From NCBI GenBank assembly GCA_048267305.1, contig JBLWXT010000004.1, forward strand, positions 62,001 to 126,000: a stretch of DNA of 64,000 nt. Reading direction: 5' to 3'. This DNA comes from Owenweeksia sp048267305. GTDB lineage: Bacteria > Bacteroidota > Bacteroidia > Flavobacteriales > Schleiferiaceae. The notes below the pieces were generated by a model. That model ran no database searches. It was given only the letters and a program-made list of their open reading frames with translations, and was not told the DNA's origin. Position numbers and translations under genes: made by a program. Below, piece after piece: positions 35,084 to 43,479 of this stretch (position 1 is its first letter; each line of letters opens with the position of its first letter).

Positions 35084-36511
35084 TCAATTAAAGAAATACC
35101 CCTGTACCAACCAACAATACAAGGAGATTATAACAGTGCACACCAGGCTAAGTGGCAATCCGCTTCGGGCCATTTCTCCCATTTTGATATACCCACTGCT
35201 GTAAACTATAGCGTTTGGTGGAGTTGATATTGGAAACATAAAAGCACAGCTGGAGCCGATGGTTAGGGGAATGGCCAGTTGAAGTTCCGAGAGACCCAGA
35301 TTTTGTGCCACTACAAATGATACGGGGACAAATACCGATACCAGAGCTACATTGCTCATTACTTCGGTTAAAAATACCGCCAGCCCGGATATGAGAAGTA
35401 TGATAAGTAAGGGATGCTCAATACTGCCGGAGCTAATCCAATTACCGAGGAGCCCAACAATGTCCGTCACTTCCATGCCCTTGGCCAGAGAAATACCTCC
35501 ACCAAAAAGCAGGAGGATGTCCCAGGGTAGTCTTTTGGTATCGTTCCACACCAAAAGGGGCTGTATTTTTTTGCCTTCCCCGGATGGAAAAGCGAACAAA
35601 ACCACTGAAGCAAAAATGGCAATGGTAGGATCAGACAAATTTTTAAACCATACAATTTGCGTAAGCTGAGCGCGGAAAATCCATAGTAAGGCTGTACCAA
35701 CCATAATCCACAGTACACGTTTTTCACCCTTTCCCAGTTTTCCCAATGCTTTGAGTTCGGTGGAGATCAATTCACCAATACCTGTAAGGCGCTCTATTTT
35801 TATAGGAAATAGAATGCGCGTATTCATGAAATAAACCACTACGAAAAGCACTATCACTAAGGGAAGGGCAAAAAATAACCAGTTGGCAAAACCGAGTTCT
35901 ACTAGGCCACTTTCCTTTACTATACCTGCCAGCACAAGGTTTGGCGGTGTACCTATTAAAGTGGCGATACCGCCAATATTGGCCGCATACGCGATTCCCA
36001 GCATAAGGGTAATACCGAAGTTGCGGCCTGCTTTATCATTGTTCAGCTTATCGCCCAACAGGGCTACTACAGACATGCCTATGGGCAGCATCATTACCGT
36101 GGTGGCCGTATTGCTAATCCACATCGAGAGTAGTGCTGTGGCCAGCATGCTACCGAGAATTATTCGTGTGGGCTTTTCCCCGCTGAGGTTTATAATGTTG
36201 AGGGCGATACGCTTGTGAAGATTCCATTTTTCAATGGCGAGGCCCAGTACAAATCCTCCTAAAAAGAGGTAGATAACCGGATTGGCATAGTTTGCCGTAG
36301 TTGCCTTTAAATCCAGTATCCCAAGCATGGGGAACATAATAATGGGAACTAAGGCCGTAACTCCAATGGGTAGGGCTGAGGTTATCCACCAGCTAAGCAT
36401 CCACACCATGGTGGCAATCATCCTTACCTGTACGTCAGCAGGATCTCCGATAAGGAGGCATAGGAAAAAGAGCAGGGGGCCAATCGCCAATCGGAATAGG
36501 TGGTTTTTCAT
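35084..36511 (-). CDS. SLC13 / DASS family anion permease
   Basis: 475 aa with about 11-12 membrane segments. Two inverted repeats of the divalent-anion/Na+ symporter fold are visible through the motifs WISNTATTVMMLPIGMSV (about 130-147) and EVMSNVALVSVFVPVSF (near 387-403), which contain the SNT and SNV sodium/substrate loops. The end has SSCAFMFPISTPPNAIVYSSG, a family signature. It probably imports dicarboxylates or sulfate with sodium. The substrate cannot be fixed. It is convergent with the nitroreductase gene. Confidence 0.92.
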   Translation of the reverse strand: MKNHLFRLAIGPLLFFLCLLIGDPADVQVRMIATMVWMLSWWITSALPIGVTALVPIIMFPMLGILDLKATTANYANPVIYLFLGGFVLGLAIEKWNLHKRIALNIINLSGEKPTRIILGSMLATALLSMWISNTATTVMMLPIGMSVVALLGDKLNNDKAGRNFGITLMLGIAYAANIGGIATLIGTPPNLVLAGIVKESGLVELGFANWLFFALPLVIVLFVVVYFMNTRILFPIKIERLTGIGELISTELKALGKLGKGEKRVLWIMVGTALLWIFRAQLTQIVWFKNLSDPTIAIFASVVLFAFPSGEGKKIQPLLVWNDTKRLPWDILLLFGGGISLAKGMEVTDIVGLLGNWISSGSIEHPLLIILLISGLAVFLTEVMSNVALVSVFVPVSFVVAQNLGLSELQLAIPLTIGSSCAFMFPISTPPNAIVYSSGYIKMGEMARSGLPLSLVCTVIISLYCWLVQGYFFN

Positions 36512-36556
36512 ACCGCGCTAAAATAGAAAGAAGTGGAAACTGCTTTGTCTAAATGT

Positions 36557-37093
36557 TTATTTAGTAATTTCATACATCACACATTTCCTTAGCCTCTCAT
36601 TGTCTACCAGATAGGGATGTATAAAGTTGCCGGCTTTGGTGAGACCAATTTTCTGCATCACCTTTTCAGATTTAACATTTATTGCGGGTGCTATACAAAT
36701 GATTTTAGGAAGAAGGAGATCATTAAATCCATATTCCAGGCATCTTTTGGCGCCTTCGGTAGCGTAGCCTTTATTCCAGTGTTTTTGCGCCAACCGCCAG
36801 CCTATATCTACGTTTGGAGTCCATTTAGATTCAAAGGTTTTTAGCGAAAGCCCGATAATGCCGATGAAGTCTCCGGTTTCCAACTCTTCTACAGGAAAGT
36901 AGCAGTGTCCTGATTCTGCATATTCCTTTTTCATGCGTTCAAAAAAAGAAGTGCTCTGCTCAGCCGTCATCACATCTTCAAAAAACTCCATTACTATGGG
37001 ATCGGAGTTCATTTCAATGAGTTTTTGGAGGTCAGAATTTTGCCAGGGCCTAAATCCCAAACGGGCTGAGGTGAAGAGGTAGTTTGGTTTCAT
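36557..37093 (-). CDS. GNAT family N-acetyltransferase (RimJ/RimL type)
   Basis: 178 aa. The start TSARLGFRPWQNSDLQKLIEM, the middle IGIIGLSL and WRLAQKHWNKGYATEGAKRCL, and the end VMQKIGLTKAG are typical of RimJ/RimL-like acetyltransferases. The acetyl-CoA loop is QKHWNKGYA. The substrate, a protein N-terminus or small molecule, is unknown. It is followed by no close partner on the same strand. Confidence 0.9.
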   Translation of the reverse strand: MKPNYLFTSARLGFRPWQNSDLQKLIEMNSDPIVMEFFEDVMTAEQSTSFFERMKKEYAESGHCYFPVEELETGDFIGIIGLSLKTFESKWTPNVDIGWRLAQKHWNKGYATEGAKRCLEYGFNDLLLPKIICIAPAINVKSEKVMQKIGLTKAGNFIHPYLVDNERLRKCVMYEITK

Positions 37094-37117
37094 TACAATG
37101 TTTCGGAGCGGTTTTAC

Positions 37118-38161
37118 TTATGGAAATTTATCCGCTGCAATTTCTGAATTAGTTATAAAATCACGAATTGCGGAATAATACTCCTTTGGCTTTTCTATGG
37201 AAATGGAATGACCAGCACCTTTTATCACCACCAATTTATGGTTTGGGAAAATATCCAGATACTCCTGAGTATAGCCCCAGGCTTGGTTGTCGTATTGCCC
37301 TTTAAGGATTAACAGTGGTATTTGGCAATCTTTGAGTTTTGGCCTTGGATCCTGTGTGAAGGGAAAGCTAAGCACCGTCATTAATTGAGCATAATAGCCT
37401 CCGCCCGCCTCCACAGGCGATAGGTTTAAAGTATCCACAACCGTACTTTTTTGCAACTCTTTATTGAGTAGTGTTTGATAGTCATCGGCCTCTTTATCAG
37501 AGGCCAGCTTTACTAAAAACCGCTTTGCCCAAAAGGATACAGCCAAATTTCTCAGGTTTTGGACTTTATCAACGGCCTGCCTGTTTGTAAATGCCGGTTT
37601 TTTCATATCGAGGCTATCCGGTGCAGCTAGCTTGTGCAGTTTGTAATTAAAGGGAATCAACGGCCCTGGTCCGGTAAGTATAAGCTTCTCTACTTTTTCG
37701 GGATGCTCAGCCACATAAAGTGATGCCAAAATGGCTCCCCACGATTGCCCAAGCAGGATAACTTTTTCAGTACCTATTTGGCTAATTATAGCCTCCAGAT
37801 CGGCTTTATGCCTGGCTGCAGTGTACTGCCGTATTTCCTCAAGGCGGGCCGAGTGTCCGCTGCCGATCTGATCATACAGATAAAGGTCATAGCCATCATT
37901 GCTCAGCTGACTAAGGTCTTTTATGTTTCTATTTGTGATAAAGCCTCCGGGACCACCCTGAAGAAAAACAATGGGGTAGGGCTGGCGTGAGCCTTTTGCA
38001 GGGAGTAGGGTATAGGCGATTCTAGAACTGGTAGAGAGGTTCCAATATTTGGTGTTGGCCCTTTCCTTTAACTGAGGAACCGCATATTTTTCAGGATAAA
38101 AGAAAAGGAGGGAAAGACCTAATAGAAGAATTATGATTACCGCGACTAAAATCCTTTTCAT
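37118..38161 (-). CDS. Alpha/beta hydrolase, proline iminopeptidase-like (S33)
   Basis: 347 aa. An N-terminal hydrophobic segment (VAVIIILLLGLSLLFFYP) anchors or exports the protein. The oxyanion motif QGGPGGF replaces the usual HGGPGG, and the nucleophile elbow is LLGQSWGAILA with Ser at about 144. DQIGSGHS and the late Asp (KGQYDNQAWG) and His (GAGHSISIEKP) complete the triad. It probably acts on peptides or small esters in the periplasm. It is 24 bp from the start of the GNAT gene and may share its transcript. Confidence 0.88.
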   Translation of the reverse strand: MKRILVAVIIILLLGLSLLFFYPEKYAVPQLKERANTKYWNLSTSSRIAYTLLPAKGSRQPYPIVFLQGGPGGFITNRNIKDLSQLSNDGYDLYLYDQIGSGHSARLEEIRQYTAARHKADLEAIISQIGTEKVILLGQSWGAILASLYVAEHPEKVEKLILTGPGPLIPFNYKLHKLAAPDSLDMKKPAFTNRQAVDKVQNLRNLAVSFWAKRFLVKLASDKEADDYQTLLNKELQKSTVVDTLNLSPVEAGGGYYAQLMTVLSFPFTQDPRPKLKDCQIPLLILKGQYDNQAWGYTQEYLDIFPNHKLVVIKGAGHSISIEKPKEYYSAIRDFITNSEIAADKFP

Positions 38162-38235
38162 AGGTTATTTCACAATCAATTAAAGGCCACGAGCATAATA
38201 TAACGCGCGTTTTCGCTCTGTAATGCTATTCTTGC

Positions 38236-39588
38236 TTATTTCTTTTTATTCTTCCTGTTCACATTTTTATCACCACGGGTTTTGGCCTTTTTGTACTTCT
38301 TGGCAATTTCCCGGTGATAGGAGCCACCCTGGTTTACTTTTTTGTTTTTGTCTTTTTTATTGTGAAGACTTGATCCGGCCTTATGTTTTTTTGTTTTATG
38401 CGGACTGGCCATTTCATCCACATTGGGCCTTTCGTCAGGAGTTAATGAGGTTGAAATCTCTACTTCTGCCGGAAACTCCATTTCGGGGATTTTATAATCC
38501 ATGAGAGTTTCTATCGCCACTTTGTTTTTTTCTTCCTTTTCGGTGTAAAACAAAACAGATTTTCCCTCCTGCTCGGCACGACCGGTACGGCCTATGCGGT
38601 GCATGTAATTTTCTGGGTAGCGAGGAGTGTCAAAATTTATAACATGGCTGATCTTGCGCAAATCCAGTCCACGGGCCATTACATCGGTGGTAACCAAAAT
38701 ACGGTTATTTCCACCATCAAAATCCTGAATGGAGCGCAGCCTGTAGTTTTGTGTTTTGTTGGAGTGTATTACACAAACCTGAGAGCCATATTCTTCATCC
38801 AGCTTGTTGTACAGCCTGTCGGCACTCTTTTTATTAGATACAAACACCAGTACTTTACGAAAGTCCTTTTTATCTGCCAACAGGTGAATAAGGAGGTTTG
38901 CTTTGGTGTAAAAGTTCCTTACGGGGTAGCATTGTTGTGAGATGTTTTCTAATGGTGTTCCGCTTACAGCAATGGAGATTTTGTTGGGAGTGAAAAAGAA
39001 ATCATCAATCAGGCGGTCTACATCTTCGGTCATAGTGGCCGAAAACATTACGTTTTGTCTACGTTCCGGAAGTAGCTCAAAAATATTGGTGAGCTGAAAT
39101 ATAAAGCCTAAATCCAGCATTACATCCACTTCGTCAATTACCAGTTTATAAACTGATTTCAACTGTAAGGCGCGGCTCAATGCCAAATCATACAAACGAC
39201 CCGGAGTGGCCACAATAATATCCGCACCTTCGGCCACCTCTCTGGCATGGGTATTTACATTTACGCCACCATATACACCCAATACGCGGGTGTTCATGTA
39301 TTTAGTGAGCTTTTTGGTTTCTTCAACAACCTGCACTACAAGCTCGCGGGTAGGTACTAAAACCAAAATACGAGGGTGAACCTGAGTTGAGTAGGTAAGC
39401 TCCTTAAGTATAGGCAACATATAGGCAAAGGTTTTACCTGTACCTGTTTGAGCAATACCCACCATGTCCTTTCCCGAAAGGATAGGAGCGAAAGCCTCTT
39501 GCTGAATAGGGGTTGGTTTTTCAAAACCTAAATCCTCAATAGCGTTTAATAGCGGCTTGGGCAGGTTTAAATCTTGGAACGTGGACAT
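38236..39588 (-). CDS. DEAD-box family ATP-dependent RNA helicase
   Basis: 450 aa from ATG 39588. A TTG at 39597 is less likely. The Q motif (FEKPTPIQQEAF), motif I AQTGTGKT (46-53), PTREL, motif II VIDEVD, SAT, and the C-terminal domain motifs TDVMARGLDL and HRIGRTGRAEQEG are all present. Motif II reads DEVD instead of DEAD. The last 60 residues are Lys/Arg-rich and disordered, likely to bind RNA. It unwinds structured RNA in ribosome biogenesis or cold response, but the exact target is not known. A perfect TACTTTTG box lies just upstream. Confidence 0.93.
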   Translation of the reverse strand: MSTFQDLNLPKPLLNAIEDLGFEKPTPIQQEAFAPILSGKDMVGIAQTGTGKTFAYMLPILKELTYSTQVHPRILVLVPTRELVVQVVEETKKLTKYMNTRVLGVYGGVNVNTHAREVAEGADIIVATPGRLYDLALSRALQLKSVYKLVIDEVDVMLDLGFIFQLTNIFELLPERRQNVMFSATMTEDVDRLIDDFFFTPNKISIAVSGTPLENISQQCYPVRNFYTKANLLIHLLADKKDFRKVLVFVSNKKSADRLYNKLDEEYGSQVCVIHSNKTQNYRLRSIQDFDGGNNRILVTTDVMARGLDLRKISHVINFDTPRYPENYMHRIGRTGRAEQEGKSVLFYTEKEEKNKVAIETLMDYKIPEMEFPAEVEISTSLTPDERPNVDEMASPHKTKKHKAGSSLHNKKDKNKKVNQGGSYHREIAKKYKKAKTRGDKNVNRKNKKK

Positions 39589-39604
39589 TAAATGCAAATT
39601 TTTG

Positions 39605-39612
39605 CAAAAGTA
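39605..39612 (-). promoter_or_regulatory. Putative helicase promoter -7 box (TACTTTTG)
   Basis: A perfect TAnnTTTG match on the minus strand, 16 bp upstream of the ATG at 39588. Confidence 0.5.
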
Positions 39613-39712
39613 AGGCTAAAGGCTTTGAATATTTTGCAATACCCTATTTCAAAACCCGCGCTGTAGATCCACAGCAAAGACGATAATCAGTAAGGAATAA
39701 CTCAACGGCAGT

Positions 39713-40165
39713 TTACGCCATTTCCTCCACAGCTTCCTTTGTCCTCCGGTAAGGAAAAGAATTGAAGATGCTTCTCTTTCCAAAGCGCATTTGCTTATCA
39801 GAGTTATTAAATTTGATAAACAATCCACGGTTTACACCAAAGTACTCATAGGTGCTGCCATCTGTGAAATTTATGGTAAGCAAAAGCCCTTTATGCTGAT
39901 AATCGGCAATACCGGCTTCAGTTGTGGTTTTATTGTAAACCTCGGCATTTGCTGCCAGGGTTTCAGGAGCCATACTTACTAAAAAGTGATAACCATCAAT
40001 CACTTTTCTGCTCATAATCTCAGCCTCTACGGCTTTTTCATCTCCTTCCATGAATTTATCAGGATGCCATTCCTTCACCAAATTTCTGTAGTTGGTTTTA
40101 AGATCTTTTAAGGTAAGGTCACCTTCTACATTAAATAACTTCTTGTATTCACTGATACGCTTCAT
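39713..40165 (-). CDS. DnaJ-like domain plus KTSC domain protein
   Basis: 150 aa. The N-terminal 65 residues are J-domain-like, with the HPD motif in VKEWHPDKFMEGDEKA, and suggest interaction with DnaK. The C-terminal 60 residues (INFTDGSTYEYFGVNRGLFIKF) match the KTSC domain, a small beta-rich domain of unknown function often linked to RNA. There is no signal peptide. The 40166-40451 spacer before the histidine kinase contains nothing I recognise. Confidence 0.8.
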   Translation of the reverse strand: MKRISEYKKLFNVEGDLTLKDLKTNYRNLVKEWHPDKFMEGDEKAVEAEIMSRKVIDGYHFLVSMAPETLAANAEVYNKTTTEAGIADYQHKGLLLTINFTDGSTYEYFGVNRGLFIKFNNSDKQMRFGKRSIFNSFPYRRTKEAVEEMA

Positions 40166-40451
40166 GGCGGATATATTTGAGATCGCTTATTATCAGACCA
40201 TTCACAATTTGTGGTGGGCTTTTTTAGCGGCCGCGAAGATAGCTATACTAATGGTTGAAACTCTTTTTTGCTTGATCTTATTTCCAAATGAAAGATTTGC
40301 GATAAATCTTAAATAATCAATAAATTACACTTTTGGGGAGTTTTTGATTGGTCGTTACTTCCTGACTATGGTAACGGCCTTTGGGCATCCAATGGTATTT
40401 GATGTTTTGCACAGGCCGGCCGGGAGAGTAAACATTCTGTAAAGCATTGAC

Positions 40452-42587
40452 TTAGCCCTTGTCTGCCTGCTTTAGAGGTAAAACTACAGTTACCGTAGCA
40501 CCAATCAGTTCATTGTTCTTAAAGCTAAGAGTGCCGTTATGCACTTCAATGAAATCACTTACTATGCGCAAGCCTATACCAGTTCCGCGTTCTCCGGATG
40601 TACCGGTTTTAGAGATTATCTTGGTTCGTTTGTTTAGATTTTCCAGTACTTCGGGAGCTAAACCCATACCGGAATCGGTAATATTGAATATTATCTTATC
40701 GCCATTGGTACTTATGTCAACACCAATTTCACTGCCCTTTTTACTAAACTTTAGCGCATTGGAAATCAAATTGCTGAACACACTTTTCATTTGATTTCTA
40801 TCGCCCTCAAAGTCAACTTTCGGAGCTGATATTTTTACGCTAATCTCTTTGTTTTTGAAGCTGTGGTCGTAAAGGCTGATGATTTCCGAAATCAGTTCTG
40901 ATGCTTCAATATTTTCAATCACCATTCCCTCTTCGTTCATTTGTAATCTGGCCCATGCCAAAATTTCCTGAAGGGTAATCAAGGTGGTTTCGGTTTGTTT
41001 TTTAAGATAGTCAAAAACCTTGTTAAGCTCTTCCTCAGAATAGGAAGCAGAAGTCATACTGCCCAATAAGGTAGAAATATTACTAAGCGGATTTCGTAAA
41101 TCATGACCTAAAACAGATAGAATTTTATTTTTTAGGTCATTAGACTTCAACAGTTCAATCTCACTCTGTTGTAATTTTTTGTGCTGTAATTCTAATTCAG
41201 CCTTTCCATGTTTTTCACTTCTAAGAGCCTGATTTCGCTGACGGAGCATTTTTATCAGCCAGATACCCGCAAGGAGCAGCAGTATTATGGAGCCTATAGA
41301 CAGGTACAATAATTTTTGCTGCCATTTAATGTTAACTGCTTGTATCTTTTCTTTTTCGCGGAGGGTAAGGTTTTCTGCTTCTGCAAGGTCTGCCTCATAC
41401 TTGGTGCGTAGTTCATTCAGATTTTGAGCTTCATCTAAGGCATCAATGCTATCATTTATTACTATCAACTCCTCCAGATACTCTAGTGCCTGGCCGTTGA
41501 TTCCCTGTTCTTTATAAACATCATACAAAGCATGATTAACATCCGACAATAATTCGAGATGCCCCGCTTGGCGGGCAACTTCCAGAGCCTTCAACAAGTT
41601 TTCCTCACTTTGACGGTACTCTTTTAGTTCTAAATGTATCTGCCCCAGTTTTAAATTATTATGGAATAGGCCTTCCATAATCTGGTACTTAGAGCTAATC
41701 TCAAGAGATTGATTGAAATTGGTAATAGCCTTTTCCAACTTTCCCTGTAAATGATAGATACATCCCAAATTAAAGTCGGCAGAGGCTATGCCACCCTCAT
41801 CACCAATAAGCTCTTTTAATCTTTTGGATTCCAATGCATAGGAAAGGGCACTGTCAGGCTGTTTTAAATCCAGATACATCGCAGAGATGTTGTGATAGTT
41901 TTGTGCCAGGCCGATTTTATTATCTAATCTCTTGTTTATTTTCAGAGCTTTTTCATAGTGGGTTTTGGCCTTTTCATTGTTGTGGATACGGGTTCTGTAT
42001 ATTTCCCCGATGTTGTTTTCAGTAATGGCCAAATTGCGATAGTTTTCCTGCTTCTGATAGTAGTCCTTGGCTTTGAGGAGTAGCGAGAGAGCTTTTTCAT
42101 ATTGGTTTAAACCCAAATAGGCCTGCCCCATATTCATAGTTGTGGCATTGTAGCTTTTACCATCTTTGTTAGGATGGTAGCTCAGGGCCAGTTCATACAT
42201 TTTAAGGCTCTCCTTAAAATCACCGGTAAAAATCAGAGTATTGGCAATTTTAGAGTAAAGTGTTGCAATCATCGCAGAGTCGTTCAGCTCCTGAGCTAGC
42301 TCAAGAGCCTTGTTAAAGGACGCCTTGGATTCGGGTATTTTTCTGATTTCAAAGCTATTAGTGCCAGCGATGGTGTAGTATTGCAACCATTGTTCTTGGG
42401 GGGAGTTGTCTTTAAGCCTTGATTTGGCTTCAGTGAGAAGGTTGAGCGCCAATCCAATCTCAGACCTATCCTGAGCACCTTCAGCGCTATCAAGCAGGGC
42501 AGGCAGGCTAAGGGTTTTATAAGGTGAAGACTGGGCGGATGCCCACAAAAAGGGGATGCTTAATAGCAGAGTGAGTGGAAACTTCAT
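40452..42587 (-). CDS. TPR-containing sensor histidine kinase
   Basis: 711 aa. The order is a signal peptide (LTLLLSIPFLWASA), about seven tetratricopeptide repeats in the periplasm (about 70-390), a coiled coil, one membrane segment (LLYLSIGSIILLLLAGIWLI, about 425-445), then the HisKA domain with LGHDLRNPLS (phospho-His about 495) and a HATPase domain with SNLISNALKFSKKGS (N box), ITDSGMGLAPE (G1) and GTSGERGTGIGLRIV (G2/F). No response regulator gene lies next to it, so the output is unknown. The TPR region probably senses a protein or peptide. Confidence 0.92.
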   Translation of the reverse strand: MKFPLTLLLSIPFLWASAQSSPYKTLSLPALLDSAEGAQDRSEIGLALNLLTEAKSRLKDNSPQEQWLQYYTIAGTNSFEIRKIPESKASFNKALELAQELNDSAMIATLYSKIANTLIFTGDFKESLKMYELALSYHPNKDGKSYNATTMNMGQAYLGLNQYEKALSLLLKAKDYYQKQENYRNLAITENNIGEIYRTRIHNNEKAKTHYEKALKINKRLDNKIGLAQNYHNISAMYLDLKQPDSALSYALESKRLKELIGDEGGIASADFNLGCIYHLQGKLEKAITNFNQSLEISSKYQIMEGLFHNNLKLGQIHLELKEYRQSEENLLKALEVARQAGHLELLSDVNHALYDVYKEQGINGQALEYLEELIVINDSIDALDEAQNLNELRTKYEADLAEAENLTLREKEKIQAVNIKWQQKLLYLSIGSIILLLLAGIWLIKMLRQRNQALRSEKHGKAELELQHKKLQQSEIELLKSNDLKNKILSVLGHDLRNPLSNISTLLGSMTSASYSEEELNKVFDYLKKQTETTLITLQEILAWARLQMNEEGMVIENIEASELISEIISLYDHSFKNKEISVKISAPKVDFEGDRNQMKSVFSNLISNALKFSKKGSEIGVDISTNGDKIIFNITDSGMGLAPEVLENLNKRTKIISKTGTSGERGTGIGLRIVSDFIEVHNGTLSFKNNELIGATVTVVLPLKQADKG

Positions 42588-42736
42588 CGTAGTGTTAGAG
42601 TTGGGCTAAAATAAATGGAATATTAACGAATAGCGGCTTTTCATCAATATTTTTGATCGCGATGGCTCCAAATGGTTTAATTTCCAAGGCAAAGGCACAG
42701 AAGTGAAAGCAAAGAAGATCAGTCGTTGGTAAGTGT

Positions 42737-42895
42737 TTATAAGGGTATGCGATTTCCCTCTGAGGCGGTAACCACTCTTAAGGCCTCGGGCTTGCAGGAT
42801 CCACTTTGTGCGTTTTGCGCAAACGCAAACAATCCCATATTGACCAGACCATTATTATAGGGAAGGCCAAGGGAGTAAAACACAAAAGTATCCAT
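42737..42895 (-). CDS. Possible small ORF of 52 aa
   Basis: An ATG-to-TAA minus-strand frame reads FVFYSLGLPYNNGLVNMG and later SCKPEALRVVTASEG. It is amphipathic, with no family recognised and no promoter or ribosome-binding site evident. It lies in the 454-bp spacer that also holds the tRNA relic, and it could be a decayed gene piece. Confidence 0.2.
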   Translation of the reverse strand: MDTFVFYSLGLPYNNGLVNMGLFAFAQNAQSGSCKPEALRVVTASEGNRIPL

Positions 42896-42923
42896 GACCC
42901 TGGGCGTTCATCCGCAGTTAGTT

Positions 42924-42972
42924 AACCTATGACCGTCTGCTTAGAAGGCAGACGGTCTATCCAATAGAGGAA
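42924..42972 (-). pseudogene. Relic of a tRNA-Arg (anticodon TCT)
   Basis: On the minus strand, TCTATTGGATAGA looks like a D arm. The anticodon arm TCTGC-CTTCTAA-GCAGA is perfect with anticodon TCT, and CGGTCATAGGTT continues into a variable loop and the first half of a T arm. The T loop then diverges (AACTAAC) and no acceptor stem pairs. It marks the left side of the 43.0-45.6 kb accessory segment. Confidence 0.55.
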
Positions 42973-43041
42973 AGTATTGAGGAGTATAAAGTCACAGATT
43001 TCAAGTCCACGGTATGAGCTGTGTTATGAGTTAAGCTGAAT

Positions 43042-43479
43042 TTACGTACCTAGGATATTTCTGAAACTAATCTTTTCTTCAATCACGTCCAGACTGAAAT
43101 ACTTAAATGTTTGTGGTGGTGTGAAATTTGGAAATAGCTCTTTGACTGTTTCCAATGGAATTTTCTTTTTAAGTCTTCTGGTTTTCCCCAGTACAATTCC
43201 AATAGCATTCTGGGAGTCTCCATAATATCTAAGAAAATCATCTTTTTTTATACCTAAATCACCAGAATGTAAGTCCCACATTTTAATAGGACTTGTCTTT
43301 ATTATAGATTTTACTTGACAAAAACCGACTATTGCCTTTATCGGAGAAGTGCTGTAGATTACTAAGACATCATTAAGATTAGTATTCGGAGTCGATTTTC
43401 GTAATTCAATTTTTTTTGTGCCTGATAATATTTTTTCTACATAATCAGGTTTTATGGATATTACTATAATTTTACTCAT
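43042..43479 (-). CDS. ASCH domain protein
   Basis: 145 aa from ATG 43479. A TTG at 43497 is less likely. The ASCH pattern is clear: VISIKPDYVEKILSGTKKIE followed by LRKS, then VLVIYSTSPIKAIVGFCQV. ASCH domains bind RNA or modified nucleotides and are related to PUA and EVE folds. The gene overlaps the upstream GNAT-PIN gene by 8 bp and is downstream in the same transcript. It could be an antitoxin or an accessory RNA-binding subunit. That role is inference. Confidence 0.82.
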   Translation of the reverse strand: MSKIIVISIKPDYVEKILSGTKKIELRKSTPNTNLNDVLVIYSTSPIKAIVGFCQVKSIIKTSPIKMWDLHSGDLGIKKDDFLRYYGDSQNAIGIVLGKTRRLKKKIPLETVKELFPNFTPPQTFKYFSLDVIEEKISFRNILGT

